This document shows, one piece after another, positions 40,961-51,800 of a DNA stretch of 64,000 nt (within the stretch, counting starts at the first letter, position 1; each line of letters opens with the position of its first letter). The notes beneath the pieces are model-generated. The model made no database searches and was not told the origin of the DNA. It was given only the letters and a program-made list of their open reading frames with translations. Location of the stretch: NCBI RefSeq assembly GCF_036370855.1, contig NC_088102.1:71495601-71559600 (forward strand), written 5' to 3'. The translations under genes were made by a program, and so were the position numbers. Origin of the DNA: Dromaius novaehollandiae (Eukaryota > Chordata > Aves > Casuariiformes > Dromaiidae).

Positions 40961-41506
40961 TTAAAATTGCCTTCCCCTTGGCCCACAGTGGAAGGCAAAA
41001 GGAGGCCCCCCCATAAAGTCCGCTTACTTTCTTCCGTGCTCTCCCTTGTGTTTCCACGCACGGTTTTCCAAAGGATTCGGCACATCCCTCCCAGTCACAA
41101 CGGGCAGCTCTCATGCGGAGAGGGATCGGCTTGGCGGTGGCTCGCGGCTCGAGTGCAGGTCTGTGCACCCAAATACTGAGCTGAGCACCCAGGATGAGAG
41201 CGGCTCTGCGAAACTGCAAACCCCGCTGGCGAAACTGAAATAAGTTACACATTTTGAGTTGAGTTATTAGCTTTGAGTTTTAGCTTTGGGCTGATTCCGA
41301 ATCTGCCTGAGAGAGCCATGGTCTCTTTCCCACAGAGCAGGCAAAATTACTTGAGGTTGTCAGAAGAACAAATCTCCTCAGATGCACATCTTCCTTTTGC
41401 TGGTTATATTGCAAAAGACATTAGACACATAAGAGATGAAGAAAATGAACGACAGTATAGGTAGAAATGAAGCATCACACAGATTTAGGAAAGTTTGTCA
41501 TACGCA
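40961..41506. other. Spacer between KNSTRN promoter and DISP2 3' end
   Basis: GC-rich to about 41250, then AT-rich. I see no exon. It is probably the region between DISP2 transcript termination and KNSTRN initiation. Confidence 0.5.
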
Positions 41507-42439
41507 TTTATTTTATGTTAATTTGTAGAGAGAATTTTTTTTTCTTATTTCAACAGATAAAGGCAAGGAAGTGTTTGTTTTTCTGATTGTTTCTGGTAGA
41601 GAAAAAAATGTAAAATTCAAGAGTCGTCACATATGCAAATTTTAAAAAGTTATGTGTTTGTCTAGAATACCTTGACTGGAAACAAGCTGTGAAGACAAAA
41701 CACAAAGTGCCCAAGTCACTGAGGGGACAAGGATACTGGTTTCTCAAAGGGAAAATCTCTCGTTGAAAACCTTTGGCTGTACCAGAAGGAATTTCTTCTG
41801 TTAAAACAAACTGAAATTGTTACTGAAAATATATTTGGGCTGGCTTCTATAGCCTCCATGATCAGTAAGAGACCATATCAACTGAAAAGTCTTGATGAGA
41901 TTGTTTAAAATATCTGTTTTGTAGAGATCTGTGAACCTGGACTTCACATAAAACAGTTTCTGATTCAGTAGAAAAAAACGAAAGCCTTTCTTTTTGTTAA
42001 CAACTCTCTTCACTTGATATCTAGATTGTTAATATTTGTGGGTTTTTTTAAACATGACCTCTCTGTCTTTAAATATCTAGAGAGAGTCATCTCTCATTAT
42101 TTCTCTCCTGTGTGGGTTTGACAAGAAAACAAAATTTAATCACCTCATAGAAAATGACAAAGAACGTGTACTTGATAAGCTCTGCAGTACAGCTGAGTAT
42201 ACAGAACAGGACACTGGAAGGTCAAAGAGCTTGTACTGTGTTAAGATTGATCTTACATCCTCCCCTCACTAGTATTGGATTTGCTGGTTCTGTGAAAACA
42301 CAGGTTTTTGCACAGCTGAAATACTAAGAAGTAGTCTCAGCTCTAGGAGAGATGGGAGGAAAGATTTGATATTTACAGTTCAGAGAAGATTCTGACTTTC
42401 CCCTTTCCCTTAGCAGTGCGGTTTATTTCCTGCAAAATT
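41507..42439 (-). other. DISP2: DISP2 3'UTR with two poly(A) signals
   Basis: AT-rich sequence follows the DISP2 stop. One AATAAA (42422-42427 on plus as tttatt) starts only 13 nt after the stop codon. Another AATAAA at 41507-41512 would give a 3'UTR of about 0.93 kb. Which one is used cannot be told from sequence. Confidence 0.55.
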
Positions 42440-45400
42440 TCAACTGCTGTAACCTGAATTTTGTGCACTAGATCGTTTGATCCAAACATCAGGCATATCT
42501 GGTTGGCTGTTTGGTAACACAACTGGATCTTCACTCCCTAATCCAAATCGATTTTTCCATGAAGAGCTGTTTTGCTGTGATGCTACTGGAGACATATCGA
42601 ACACAGTCTCCCTCAGCTCCAGCCGCAGGGTATCTCTCTTCCCGTTCAAGTAACCTCTCTCTGTTTGACTGTATGAATCTGACAGCTCTAAGACATCCGG
42701 ACAAGAACTGGCTGATTCAGCAAGTTTTAGGCCTTGCTCAAAATCACTAATTGACGTCTCACTGGAAATGTTGAGCATGTCAAAAGAGCTGCCAAGAGAA
42801 CAAAGGCATCTGTGAATTTTGTAGATGTCAGCAGCAGGAAGATGACTGTTGTCTGAGGTATAATCTGACTGCTGCTGGGCAGTGTCACTAGAGCACTGTG
42901 ATTTATTGAGCTGCCTGTCGTCTTTCACACCGGCTGGTTGGATATGGTCCAGCACAGACCCATCCCAAGCTTTTGGACCATACTTTCGACATTGACAATC
43001 TCTGCAGAGCCTCTCCCTATGAATTTCTGCTCCTGAGCTGCTGTGCTTGTATGGAGAGGATGTTTGCAAGGCAGGACACTGACACAGGCCAACCTGCTGG
43101 TCTCCAAGAGCATCCTGCAGATCCTGTCTTTCTCTTTCAAGAGAAGGGTGCGTTCCTATTCTGGGGCATCTGTTGTCTTCAAGTTGCGTGTCTTCAGACA
43201 GTACTGACGGCCGGTTGGACAACTTGCTTGTGGAAGTGCTGTTGTCAAAACTGTCACTGAGTTTTCTGGACAAGGGCTGGAGCTCGTATTGCTCATTTGC
43301 AGTGTTGGACTCCTGAACCTTACGCAGTCTGTTTTGCTTCTCACTTCCCCCACAGGCAAAGCTTCCATTCAGCCCAGAGTCATCAGAATAGTCTTTCATG
43401 GTGTGGGCACAAGGCCAAAGGATCTGTCCGCAGTTCTTCTCTGGGCCAAAGAAGCAGCACAGTGACTGGAAGAAGAAACTGGCAAACCCACAGCTGATAC
43501 ACTTGATCATCATTATGAATATCCCCAGCTTCCTGTACGCCAGGACAGTAGCCGGCAACATGATGACCCCTGCAGAGAACAGAGCAGAAGCTGCCATGGC
43601 TGTGGCACAGCTCATCTGCTTCAGGGAAAAGGCCACTCGGCTCAGGCGATCAGAATGGGGGCACAAATGGTAGGAGATGCAGTAGTTCACGGTAAAGTCA
43701 ACGGAGAGACCTACTGCAGCTGAAATGAAGAGAGATTCCACTGCATTGAGCTGCCATTCCAAGAGGACCAAAAGGCCAACGGTTACCAGGACGGTGCCTG
43801 CGATAGCGGTAACGGAGAAAACGCTAAGGAGAACGTTCCAAGTGGTGAGCAGCAGCACTACAAAGGAAACGGCTATGGAGAGTCCCATGACCACCATCAT
43901 TTCTGTGCTAAGACTGTGCTGAAGATTGTATAGCTCTAGCTTACTGGTAAACCATCCATTCTGAAGCCCCATGGGGGCAGTTTTCATTTCCTCTGTTACC
44001 CAGAGGTTGATTTCCTCGTAGAAGTGTTTGGCTTTGCTGTAATTGAAGGTATAGTGGTAAATAGTTTGAAACTGTAGCACTAAGGCAGCGAGATTTCCAT
44101 CTCCGTCAAACCTGAGACCCAGATCATATGTTTCGGCTCCTTCCCTGCTTTGTTCCAGGAGCATCATTTTGATGCAGTGTAGGAAGACTTCGCTTCCGTA
44201 AGGGAAAGAGAACTGGTTACAACAAAGGTTGAAGCTGTGGTCTCGTTGGGAGCACTGGCGACTGTCCATCCACCTGAGAAACTCCTCCATGAAGCATACA
44301 GTGGATTTCTGCTCTGCATCGGGGTAATAGAAAGTTTTGTTCTTCACTTTCTGGCAGAATTCGAGGAGCCACTTCTGGGCATCGGGATTTTGGATTGTAA
44401 AGGTGATATCTGTCACGAGGGTGCCATTGCTTTTTGGGTTGAAGTGATCTCCATTATCCACAGGCAGAATGCCCCATACTATTGTGACAGGCATACGCTG
44501 TCCTTCTCCATGCTCCAGCCTCTCAAACATGAATTGGTGACAGTACTCAGAATCATACCTCTCAAAAGGATGGCTCAATCTAAACACCTGAACAGACGAT
44601 GTCTCAAGAGTAGGGAGTTTGAGTTTAGGGTTGGAACAAGAAATGTAGGCCCCTCCTATTGCTAAGGCTGCAAACCAGCAGATCCAGATGTACCGAAACT
44701 TTATGACCCCGCAAGGCAGAAGCTTCTCAAATAACAGCTTGGAGGTTTCACACAACGTGTTCTGGAGACCCCTGAGAATGTAATAGAGGGAGAGAAAAGC
44801 TCTCTTATGGCCAGTGTTGTTCCAGTAGTCTTCTGGCTTGTAAATGCAGTTTGTTGCTATGTAGCGCTCATACAGGACAGCAGAAGAAGGAAGCCAAGTC
44901 ATCATGAATACCAGGTTTACCAGCACAGAGGTGCCCATGTAGATAGCAAAGCAGCGGATGGCTATTATATTGCTAATGTAGCTGGCATAGAAAGCAGCAC
45001 CTGTTGTGAAGCAAGATGCCAGCATTAGATATGCAAAATGGTGCATGGTTTGACTCACCCACTGAGGAAGCCCAGCAGAAGGGTTCTGGCTCTTGCTGAG
45101 GTTCCAGAGGTCAAAAAAGACAAAGGTATGATTGGCACAGATGCTGCTGAGGATTACAATTGCTGTCAGGTTTACAAAAGGGAAGTAGGTGAATCTGAAG
45201 GCCACCTTGTACAAGAAATAGGAGATCATCAAAGAACTGACAACAGCGAGCAGGACCATAAATGTAATAAAGACTGAGCGCAAGTAAAAAGAAATGCTTA
45301 GAAAAATGGCTAATATTGCCAGGACTGGATACTTAGTATCCAGTAAAAGATAGTGCTGGAATAGTTTCTGTTTAAGCCCCAGGTCCATTCCAGTGATAGA

Positions 45401-45859
45401 TGTATAATTATCAAACAGATCCCAGGATTCAAGATTGTCTAGGTAGATCCCCATCATAGATGCACCTTTCCTTGTAGGCAAAAACAGAAGGCTGTATTTG
45501 AGAGATGGCACTTGGTACTCCATTGTCTGGGGACTAAGGAAGTCTCTGTCGACCAAGAAGTGAAGAAGCTGGTAAATAGCATTAAACCGGGTACACTTTT
45601 CTGGGACTTTAGCACACTGGGAGTGTTTCTGTCTCACAGTCTCAGGACCTATGCAAGATGGAGTAAGGATACCTTTGTGGTAGTCTGGAGCGCAGGAACG
45701 GAGGAGGGCCAAGGTATGGGAAATGTCTCCTTGGGTTATCTCCAAACAAGAAGACCTGTTGTACAGGACAGCAATATAGTTCCCCAGAGACCAGCTTGGG
45801 CAGCATTCGTTAGCCTCAGTACGTTGACAGAGGTCTCTAAAATGAACATGTGAGCGTAT
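42440..45859 (-). CDS. DISP2: DISP2 large terminal exon
   Basis: A single 3420-bp exon codes for residues 301-1439 and contains 11 of the 12 expected membrane spans and both extracellular halves. The acceptor is tttttcag just before Ile301, in phase 0 with the preceding exon. It covers the SSD (FPFVNLTAIVILSSICANHT), the block LLPCGVIKFRYIWICWFAAL before the second extracellular loop, WFTSKLELYNLQHSLSTE, the TM10 motif VGLSVDFTVNYCISYH, and the end PNSQPDMPDVW then SGYSS. One huge last exon is also the arrangement I recall for human DISP2. Confidence 0.97.
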   Translation of the reverse strand: MRSHVHFRDLCQRTEANECCPSWSLGNYIAVLYNRSSCLEITQGDISHTLALLRSCAPDYHKGILTPSCIGPETVRQKHSQCAKVPEKCTRFNAIYQLLHFLVDRDFLSPQTMEYQVPSLKYSLLFLPTRKGASMMGIYLDNLESWDLFDNYTSITGMDLGLKQKLFQHYLLLDTKYPVLAILAIFLSISFYLRSVFITFMVLLAVVSSLMISYFLYKVAFRFTYFPFVNLTAIVILSSICANHTFVFFDLWNLSKSQNPSAGLPQWVSQTMHHFAYLMLASCFTTGAAFYASYISNIIAIRCFAIYMGTSVLVNLVFMMTWLPSSAVLYERYIATNCIYKPEDYWNNTGHKRAFLSLYYILRGLQNTLCETSKLLFEKLLPCGVIKFRYIWICWFAALAIGGAYISCSNPKLKLPTLETSSVQVFRLSHPFERYDSEYCHQFMFERLEHGEGQRMPVTIVWGILPVDNGDHFNPKSNGTLVTDITFTIQNPDAQKWLLEFCQKVKNKTFYYPDAEQKSTVCFMEEFLRWMDSRQCSQRDHSFNLCCNQFSFPYGSEVFLHCIKMMLLEQSREGAETYDLGLRFDGDGNLAALVLQFQTIYHYTFNYSKAKHFYEEINLWVTEEMKTAPMGLQNGWFTSKLELYNLQHSLSTEMMVVMGLSIAVSFVVLLLTTWNVLLSVFSVTAIAGTVLVTVGLLVLLEWQLNAVESLFISAAVGLSVDFTVNYCISYHLCPHSDRLSRVAFSLKQMSCATAMAASALFSAGVIMLPATVLAYRKLGIFIMMIKCISCGFASFFFQSLCCFFGPEKNCGQILWPCAHTMKDYSDDSGLNGSFACGGSEKQNRLRKVQESNTANEQYELQPLSRKLSDSFDNSTSTSKLSNRPSVLSEDTQLEDNRCPRIGTHPSLERERQDLQDALGDQQVGLCQCPALQTSSPYKHSSSGAEIHRERLCRDCQCRKYGPKAWDGSVLDHIQPAGVKDDRQLNKSQCSSDTAQQQSDYTSDNSHLPAADIYKIHRCLCSLGSSFDMLNISSETSISDFEQGLKLAESASSCPDVLELSDSYSQTERGYLNGKRDTLRLELRETVFDMSPVASQQNSSSWKNRFGLGSEDPVVLPNSQPDMPDVWIKRSSAQNSGYSS

Positions 45860-48800
45860 CTGAAAAACAGCCAAGGGAGTATCACGTTAGATCCTCTCTG
45901 CACACTTCATCTTGCATCCCCTCTAGTGTTTCCTACTTTTTACAGTGATGTTCTCCTCCCTTCCAGGTTTACAAGCCATGGTTCCCCATCCTCCCAAGGA
46001 CAGACTGCAAATACTACAGCCATGGAAACACACTAGCCTTTTGCAAAAATTAAACCCTGTCCATTTGTATTGTATAATATCTGATTTGAACATTTGGATC
46101 CTTCTCCACTCTGTTGCTCTTCTTTTAGTAACGGCAGTGCCCTTCATTTCACAATTGTTCTCAGAGAACAGAGGGCGGAGATGCTTTTTCTTCCTTTCCT
46201 ACCCCTCCTGACCTCCTTTATCCCTTCTGCCTTGACTGTTTTTTCCCTACCCCAGAGATGTCCTTGGAGGACATCAGCTCCATGTGCAGTGATGTGATCA
46301 CCTTCCTACTGGCAAATATTGAATCCTCAACACCACTTCTCCAGTAACTGTATAGGGCAACTGTGCTATTTTCTTCCTGTCCCAGAAGCTGTTTTGTTGG
46401 GCATTTGCAAGACCAGAGATATGGCTTTGGAAGACTTTCCAGTGGTTCCAGTTTCCATTCTTCAAACACACTGCCCATGGCCTACTTGGCAGCCCTTACC
46501 ATCCCTCAGAAACCCATGGCAAGCCCCCCCACTTCCCAGCTGGTGCCCCTTCTCCCTGCTCTACCTGGTACTGTTCTAGCAAGGATGCTTGCCAGGATCA
46601 CTGAGCTGTTATTATCGGTCTTGCCAGTACTTGGTGCATTGTACACATACCACCTCCCCTCAACGGGATGTCAGACTCTTGCCGTACAGCTTCCCAGGGA
46701 GTCTGATCACTAATAGTATTAAACATCTTATGGCAAACATAGCTAATCCAATTAAACTTTCCACTTGCAAGACTTCCTTTGGCAGTCTCCAAGATGATAG
46801 CTCCATTTCCGTAATTACATTCTGCTGCTCAAAATCCTCAGCAGCTTCTGATGGGCATCTTTGCCTTCTGGACCAGGCTTTTGTTCAGTGTCAGTTTATT
46901 CTTGTTTAACAACAGCTGCTACTTTGCAGCTGGATTTTAGTGACAGGCGAAGTCATTCTTGTATTGCTAAGTATGTGTAAATGCTTAGGAGTCTAGGCTG
47001 AGGGTTCTGTAGCTTACATTATTTTTGTCTTGTTTCCTTTCAGCTAGAGATTAAAGATAATGACAGTCGGAAAACAGACAGCGTGTATATATGTTCTTCC
47101 TGACATTACTAACCTTGTCTTGTTCAATTTGACACATGGACTGAATAGCTTGCAAGTTCCATAAGCTCCCAGCAGTTGTGGACATAAATACCAGCTGGGA
47201 ATAGCTCTTTTCTGAAAAAAGAAACGTATTAGGTAATGAAGATGAATCAGCCAAGCTGTTTGGAGTAGTCCCTGAGTGCATTAAAAATATATATATATCT
47301 TGCTGTCTGTTAGACAGCTATGGAAGAACTCCCTGAAGGGAAGCAGGTCACAAAGACAGTAGCTCATAGTGAGTGGTAGCATCTGCCTTGTGTGATCTGA
47401 CCCCTGCTCCTCGCCAATCTGTCAGCAGTGGGAGAGCAGGAATGTGGCATGTTCAAAATATGCTCTCCCTGCTATGAACATCCTTTTAGTGACAGTGTTG
47501 GCATCTGGTTCTGTACCCCCTGTTACAAAGTGAGGAACTGAATTTAATAATCATCATGCTAGTTCTTTTTTAATTAAATGCAACTTTTCAGAGAAAAATA
47601 ATACCATAAAAACATAGAAATCAATATTATTAAAAATAGATGGTAATAGTTCCCATTTAGTTATGAAGGGCTGAGAAATGACTACATGAAAGGTGGTTTA
47701 GTGTTCACAGAATGGTATTATATGCATTACTTGCTTGGAGGACTTTCAGAACATTTCCCTATATTTTAAAATAATTTGACAATTCTGTATGCTGTTGGGC
47801 TTCTGGATGTATAATATTTAATAACCCACCAAGATTTCACTCACCTGGGGGACCACAAAAGAAACCATCTGCTCCATAGATTTGTTCCACCATTCTCCGT
47901 GTCCTCGCTTCCTGTTCACCCGGAATAGCCTTCTGTCCTCTGCTAATGCCCATGTCATCATAGCTAGCAAGAAATCAGAATATTTATATAACTATATACA
48001 TCATCTAGCTATGAGTTATGTGACTGACCAGGCTCTAGTGCCACACACAACCTTTCTACAGCAAAAGGAGTGGGCATAGCCTTAAAAGACAGCATTCCTG
48101 GGATGAGATCATTTCAATACCAGGTGAAAAGCAGGTCTGACTGTTGCCCTTTACAGTAACCTGGTTGAGACTAGGAGCGAAACTGCATCCACTTCTGCAG
48201 ATGTGTTGACTCCCCTCCACAGTCTCTGAAAGGTAATCAGTGAAGGTAAGCGATGAAGAATTTAGAGCCTAATTCCTTTTTTCCAGAGTAGGGAGTCCAA
48301 GTCGCATTGCAAGTGAACAGACTTTAAACTCTCCAATGCTTTGATCGTTTTTGAGCATAGGATATACGTTGTAATTCACATAGGTATCTTTGATCATTGA
48401 ATCTACCACAGCTGACTTTTTCCCTGAAACCCCCAATCCAAACCCAAATACCTGTTCTTCTCAGTATAGGGAGAAAGGGAAAAGGTCTTCTTGTAGCCTG
48501 TATGGCTCTCTACATTCTTCCACACGATAAGCTTTCTGCCAATGTCGGTATCTCGTGGTTCGAAACCCTGCAGCCAGGAAAAAGGGGTTTGTCATCAGCT
48601 TGTGTTTTAGTTTAGCTTAGCTTTCCTTAATCCTCCTCCTAGACACAGAAACTGTATGGGATTATTACTGCATCTTGGAGATATGCACAAATTGAGTTTC
48701 TCCTGGAAAGAGTTGTACTGCAACCCAGAGCTGACAGAAAAATATTTCTCCTTCCATTTTTGGTCAATGATGGCTTAATTTCTCTCTCCCTGGTCTTGTA

Positions 48801-51800
48801 AGACTCCTCTCCTCTTCTTTAAAATAATCAGTTACAGAAATGGGAGTTATTTTCTCCTTGCTGGACATACTCTAGTCCGTTCTTATTTTTTCAGGACTCT
48901 ACCACTAATGGAAAACAGGGATGACTTCAGAAAATGTGGGGTCCTGTGTGGAAAGCAGGACCATGTGCAGCAGTTCTCAAGACTCAACAGTCTCCCCACT
49001 TCAGGAGTCTTGCACACAGGCTGTAGGAGCCAAAGACAGACTCTCCATCCAATCTCCGCGCCCCCCCCGGCTAGTTCTTTTGGGCAACTTCAGCCTTCCA
49101 CCACCGGAGGAGGAGCAAAAGGAGTAATCACAGTTTGTGTTGGAAGTGAGCCAGCTCTCGCCAAGGGAACAGCAGACCGATTGGAGAGACAAGCGGCACT
49201 CTGGATGCCTGCACACTAGAGTAAATGGTAGGCTGTAGCCTCCCACTGGGACAGACCCGCCCCCCAGCCAACTGAGGAGATGAGGACTTTCTTACCCTGC
49301 AGCAACACTGTGAATCCATAGCGTTGCTGAGAGATGTTTGGCGGCTGCTGTTGGCACAGGCTGCACTCCCTCTCTCAGGCTGGACCCAAACCCAGCTTAG
49401 AAGTGAAGCTTGGTCCCTTCCCTAGGGGCCAAGTGCAACCTGAAGTTTGCAATGCCCAGGTGGTACATACATACTGCCAGTGAGTCCTGAGAGGTGATTT
49501 TTCTCTCAAGAGAGACTACTGGAGACATATCTCCATATGCTGCAGGAACCAGTTTTCAGGAGGAAGTGGAAATGTTTAGAAGCTGATGAAAACATACTAC
49601 TAGAGCAGCATGCTGGACCTCAGTGAGGGACATTTAACACTGAACACCAACAAAAGTACTTCCATAGTGGAAGCCACTAAGCAGTTAAAAAGCGAAATAG
49701 AGAGAAGTGAAAGCCTTTCACTGGTGTCCTTTAAAGATATGACAGGTCAAGTAATGGCACATGCACTAGATACAGTCCTGTCTGGACAAAAGAATGGGTG
49801 AAGTCACTATTTCTGTTTTTGGTGACTGTGGTATCAAAGAAAGAGTAAGTACTGTACGCTACTCTGTAACATTATGACCATCCGGAAGGAATCCTGCGTT
49901 GGTTGCACACCGTGAAGATGAAAGGAAAAGACAACAGATCACTGATAAACATTGCCATCTTTTCTAGTGGCTTTTATGTCCTCTTTGATTTACTGTCCTG
50001 CCTTGCTGCCTCTGTCTGCAGAGAAGCAAGGAAGCATATGCTGGTTTTATATGGGAGAAAGAATGTATCATCGGTTGGCCCATGGATTTTCCGTATGTTC
50101 ATTTTGACATGTTGTCTGCAGGAACTTACCATTAAGGGTTCTGAGAAATCTGGCAGATTTCCAACAAGCAGGCCAGCTAAAGTACAAACCACAGCTGTCA
50201 CTGAACACAGCGCCAGGACAGCTACAGGCCACTCGGCGATCATTTGAGAATAACTGGAATCAACAGGAGAAAAAAAAATGCAACTATTAAGGCAATTAAT
50301 GCTAGTAGCATGAAACCTGCTGTTGAACCAACAGCATTAGAAAAAGGAAGTAAAAGAATTAGGGCTTTCTGGTTTGGGCATTTATTTATTGAAAAGCTTA
50401 GAGGCTCTAGAACAGCTATTAATGAACATAGTCTACCTCCAACTGGATGTTTGCAGGCAATTCTAATTAACTCGGGTAATTACATTTTGCCTCCCTATAT
50501 TCTCCTGCCTTTTCAATCAGAAATAATAAAAACCAGACTGTTGCATCCTAAAGGCAAAAAGAAGCTTTAAATATTTAACTTAAAAGATTCTGTTTAAAAA
50601 GAGCTTCTTCCCTCCCCTCCCCCCCCCCACTGTACAAGCAAAGCTAGTAGCTGCCTGACAGTTTGGCCTGCAGATTTTCACCTTGTGGACCCTGAGGAGT
50701 CTATGGGCTATTCCAAAGATTCCTAAAGATAACTAGGTAAAGCAAGTCTATTGTTATTGATCTAAATTCGCTCGTTATGTAGGGGTCTGCCTTTCTGCTG
50801 GGAAATGTGTAGACTTTGGCAAAGCAAAAAACGATGGAAACCGCCGATTTAACATGTGACTGATTGTCAGCAGCATTCACAGAGTGGATAAGCAGCTTCT
50901 GCAACTGCCAGACGACTGAATCTCGCTCTGATCTCAACCTCAAAAGCAAATGCCAAACATACAGTAAGAGCATCTGCAAATGTCTCGCATAGCTGACCGT
51001 GGTTATACTTCATGGTTCTGAAAACACAAATAACTCAGTAGGCCAGGGCTATGCCTAGAATATATATGAGTGTGCTATGGTGGCACGTGCACTTTTAATG
51101 ACATTTCTGTACAAAGAAAAGCCCTTCTAGACAAGCAGCTTGCTTAGGCCAAAAGTATTTCCACCTGTGCAGTTACGTTTGTGCTAAGAGCTTTTCTAAA
51201 ATTTCCACGGAAAGCCTATTTTTTTGTTGGTACACACTGTCTCCCCTATAGGATGGCCTGTTGAAGTGGCTACCCCACATGGTAGGGGTATAGTATAGGT
51301 TTTAGTGCCTCAGATTTTTGTCTTCCTCAAAAACATCTGTTGGAGACAAGATACTGGAATAGGTTCCTGCTCTGGTTTGGTGGGTTTCTAAATATTTCCA
51401 GTGTTCTGAAGTATAAGAAATTCTGTGTTCAAAAACAGTTGACAAATAGTTGAGCTTCATGGGGGAAGTGTAATATTTATGAACCTTAGACAGAGCAGCT
51501 GTGCCAGTGCTTATCAGTCTTGAGATGTAATGTTCTTGCTTGGCGAGTCTTTTGCTTCTTTTACTCCAGGCTTCACTGAGTCAAATAATACAGCTTTTTC
51601 TCTTAATTAGAAATAATCATAAGCCCTTCAAATGGCTTTTTACATGACTTTAGATCAGGCCTTTTGTTTTGTTTTAATTTTTCAATTTAGGACTTCTTTG
51701 TCAAGTTTGTTTTCCTAGATCAGATCCTCACTATGAGAATGTACAAAAATTACCCTTTACATGTTAGATTACTTAATTGCTGGAGACTGTTTCTGGTAAT

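Noticed and set aside
40291-40964. Plus-strand frames opposite and upstream of KNSTRN exon 1 as a divergent gene
   Set aside because: Arg/Pro-rich composition artefacts. No matching downstream exons on plus.
44237-44665. 142-codon plus-strand frame and others opposite DISP2
   Set aside because: Antisense shadows of the conserved DISP2 terminal exon.
49128-49319. Cys-containing minus-strand frame between DISP2 exons as an extra exon
   Set aside because: The flanking exons already join in phase without it and no similarity to DISP proteins was seen.
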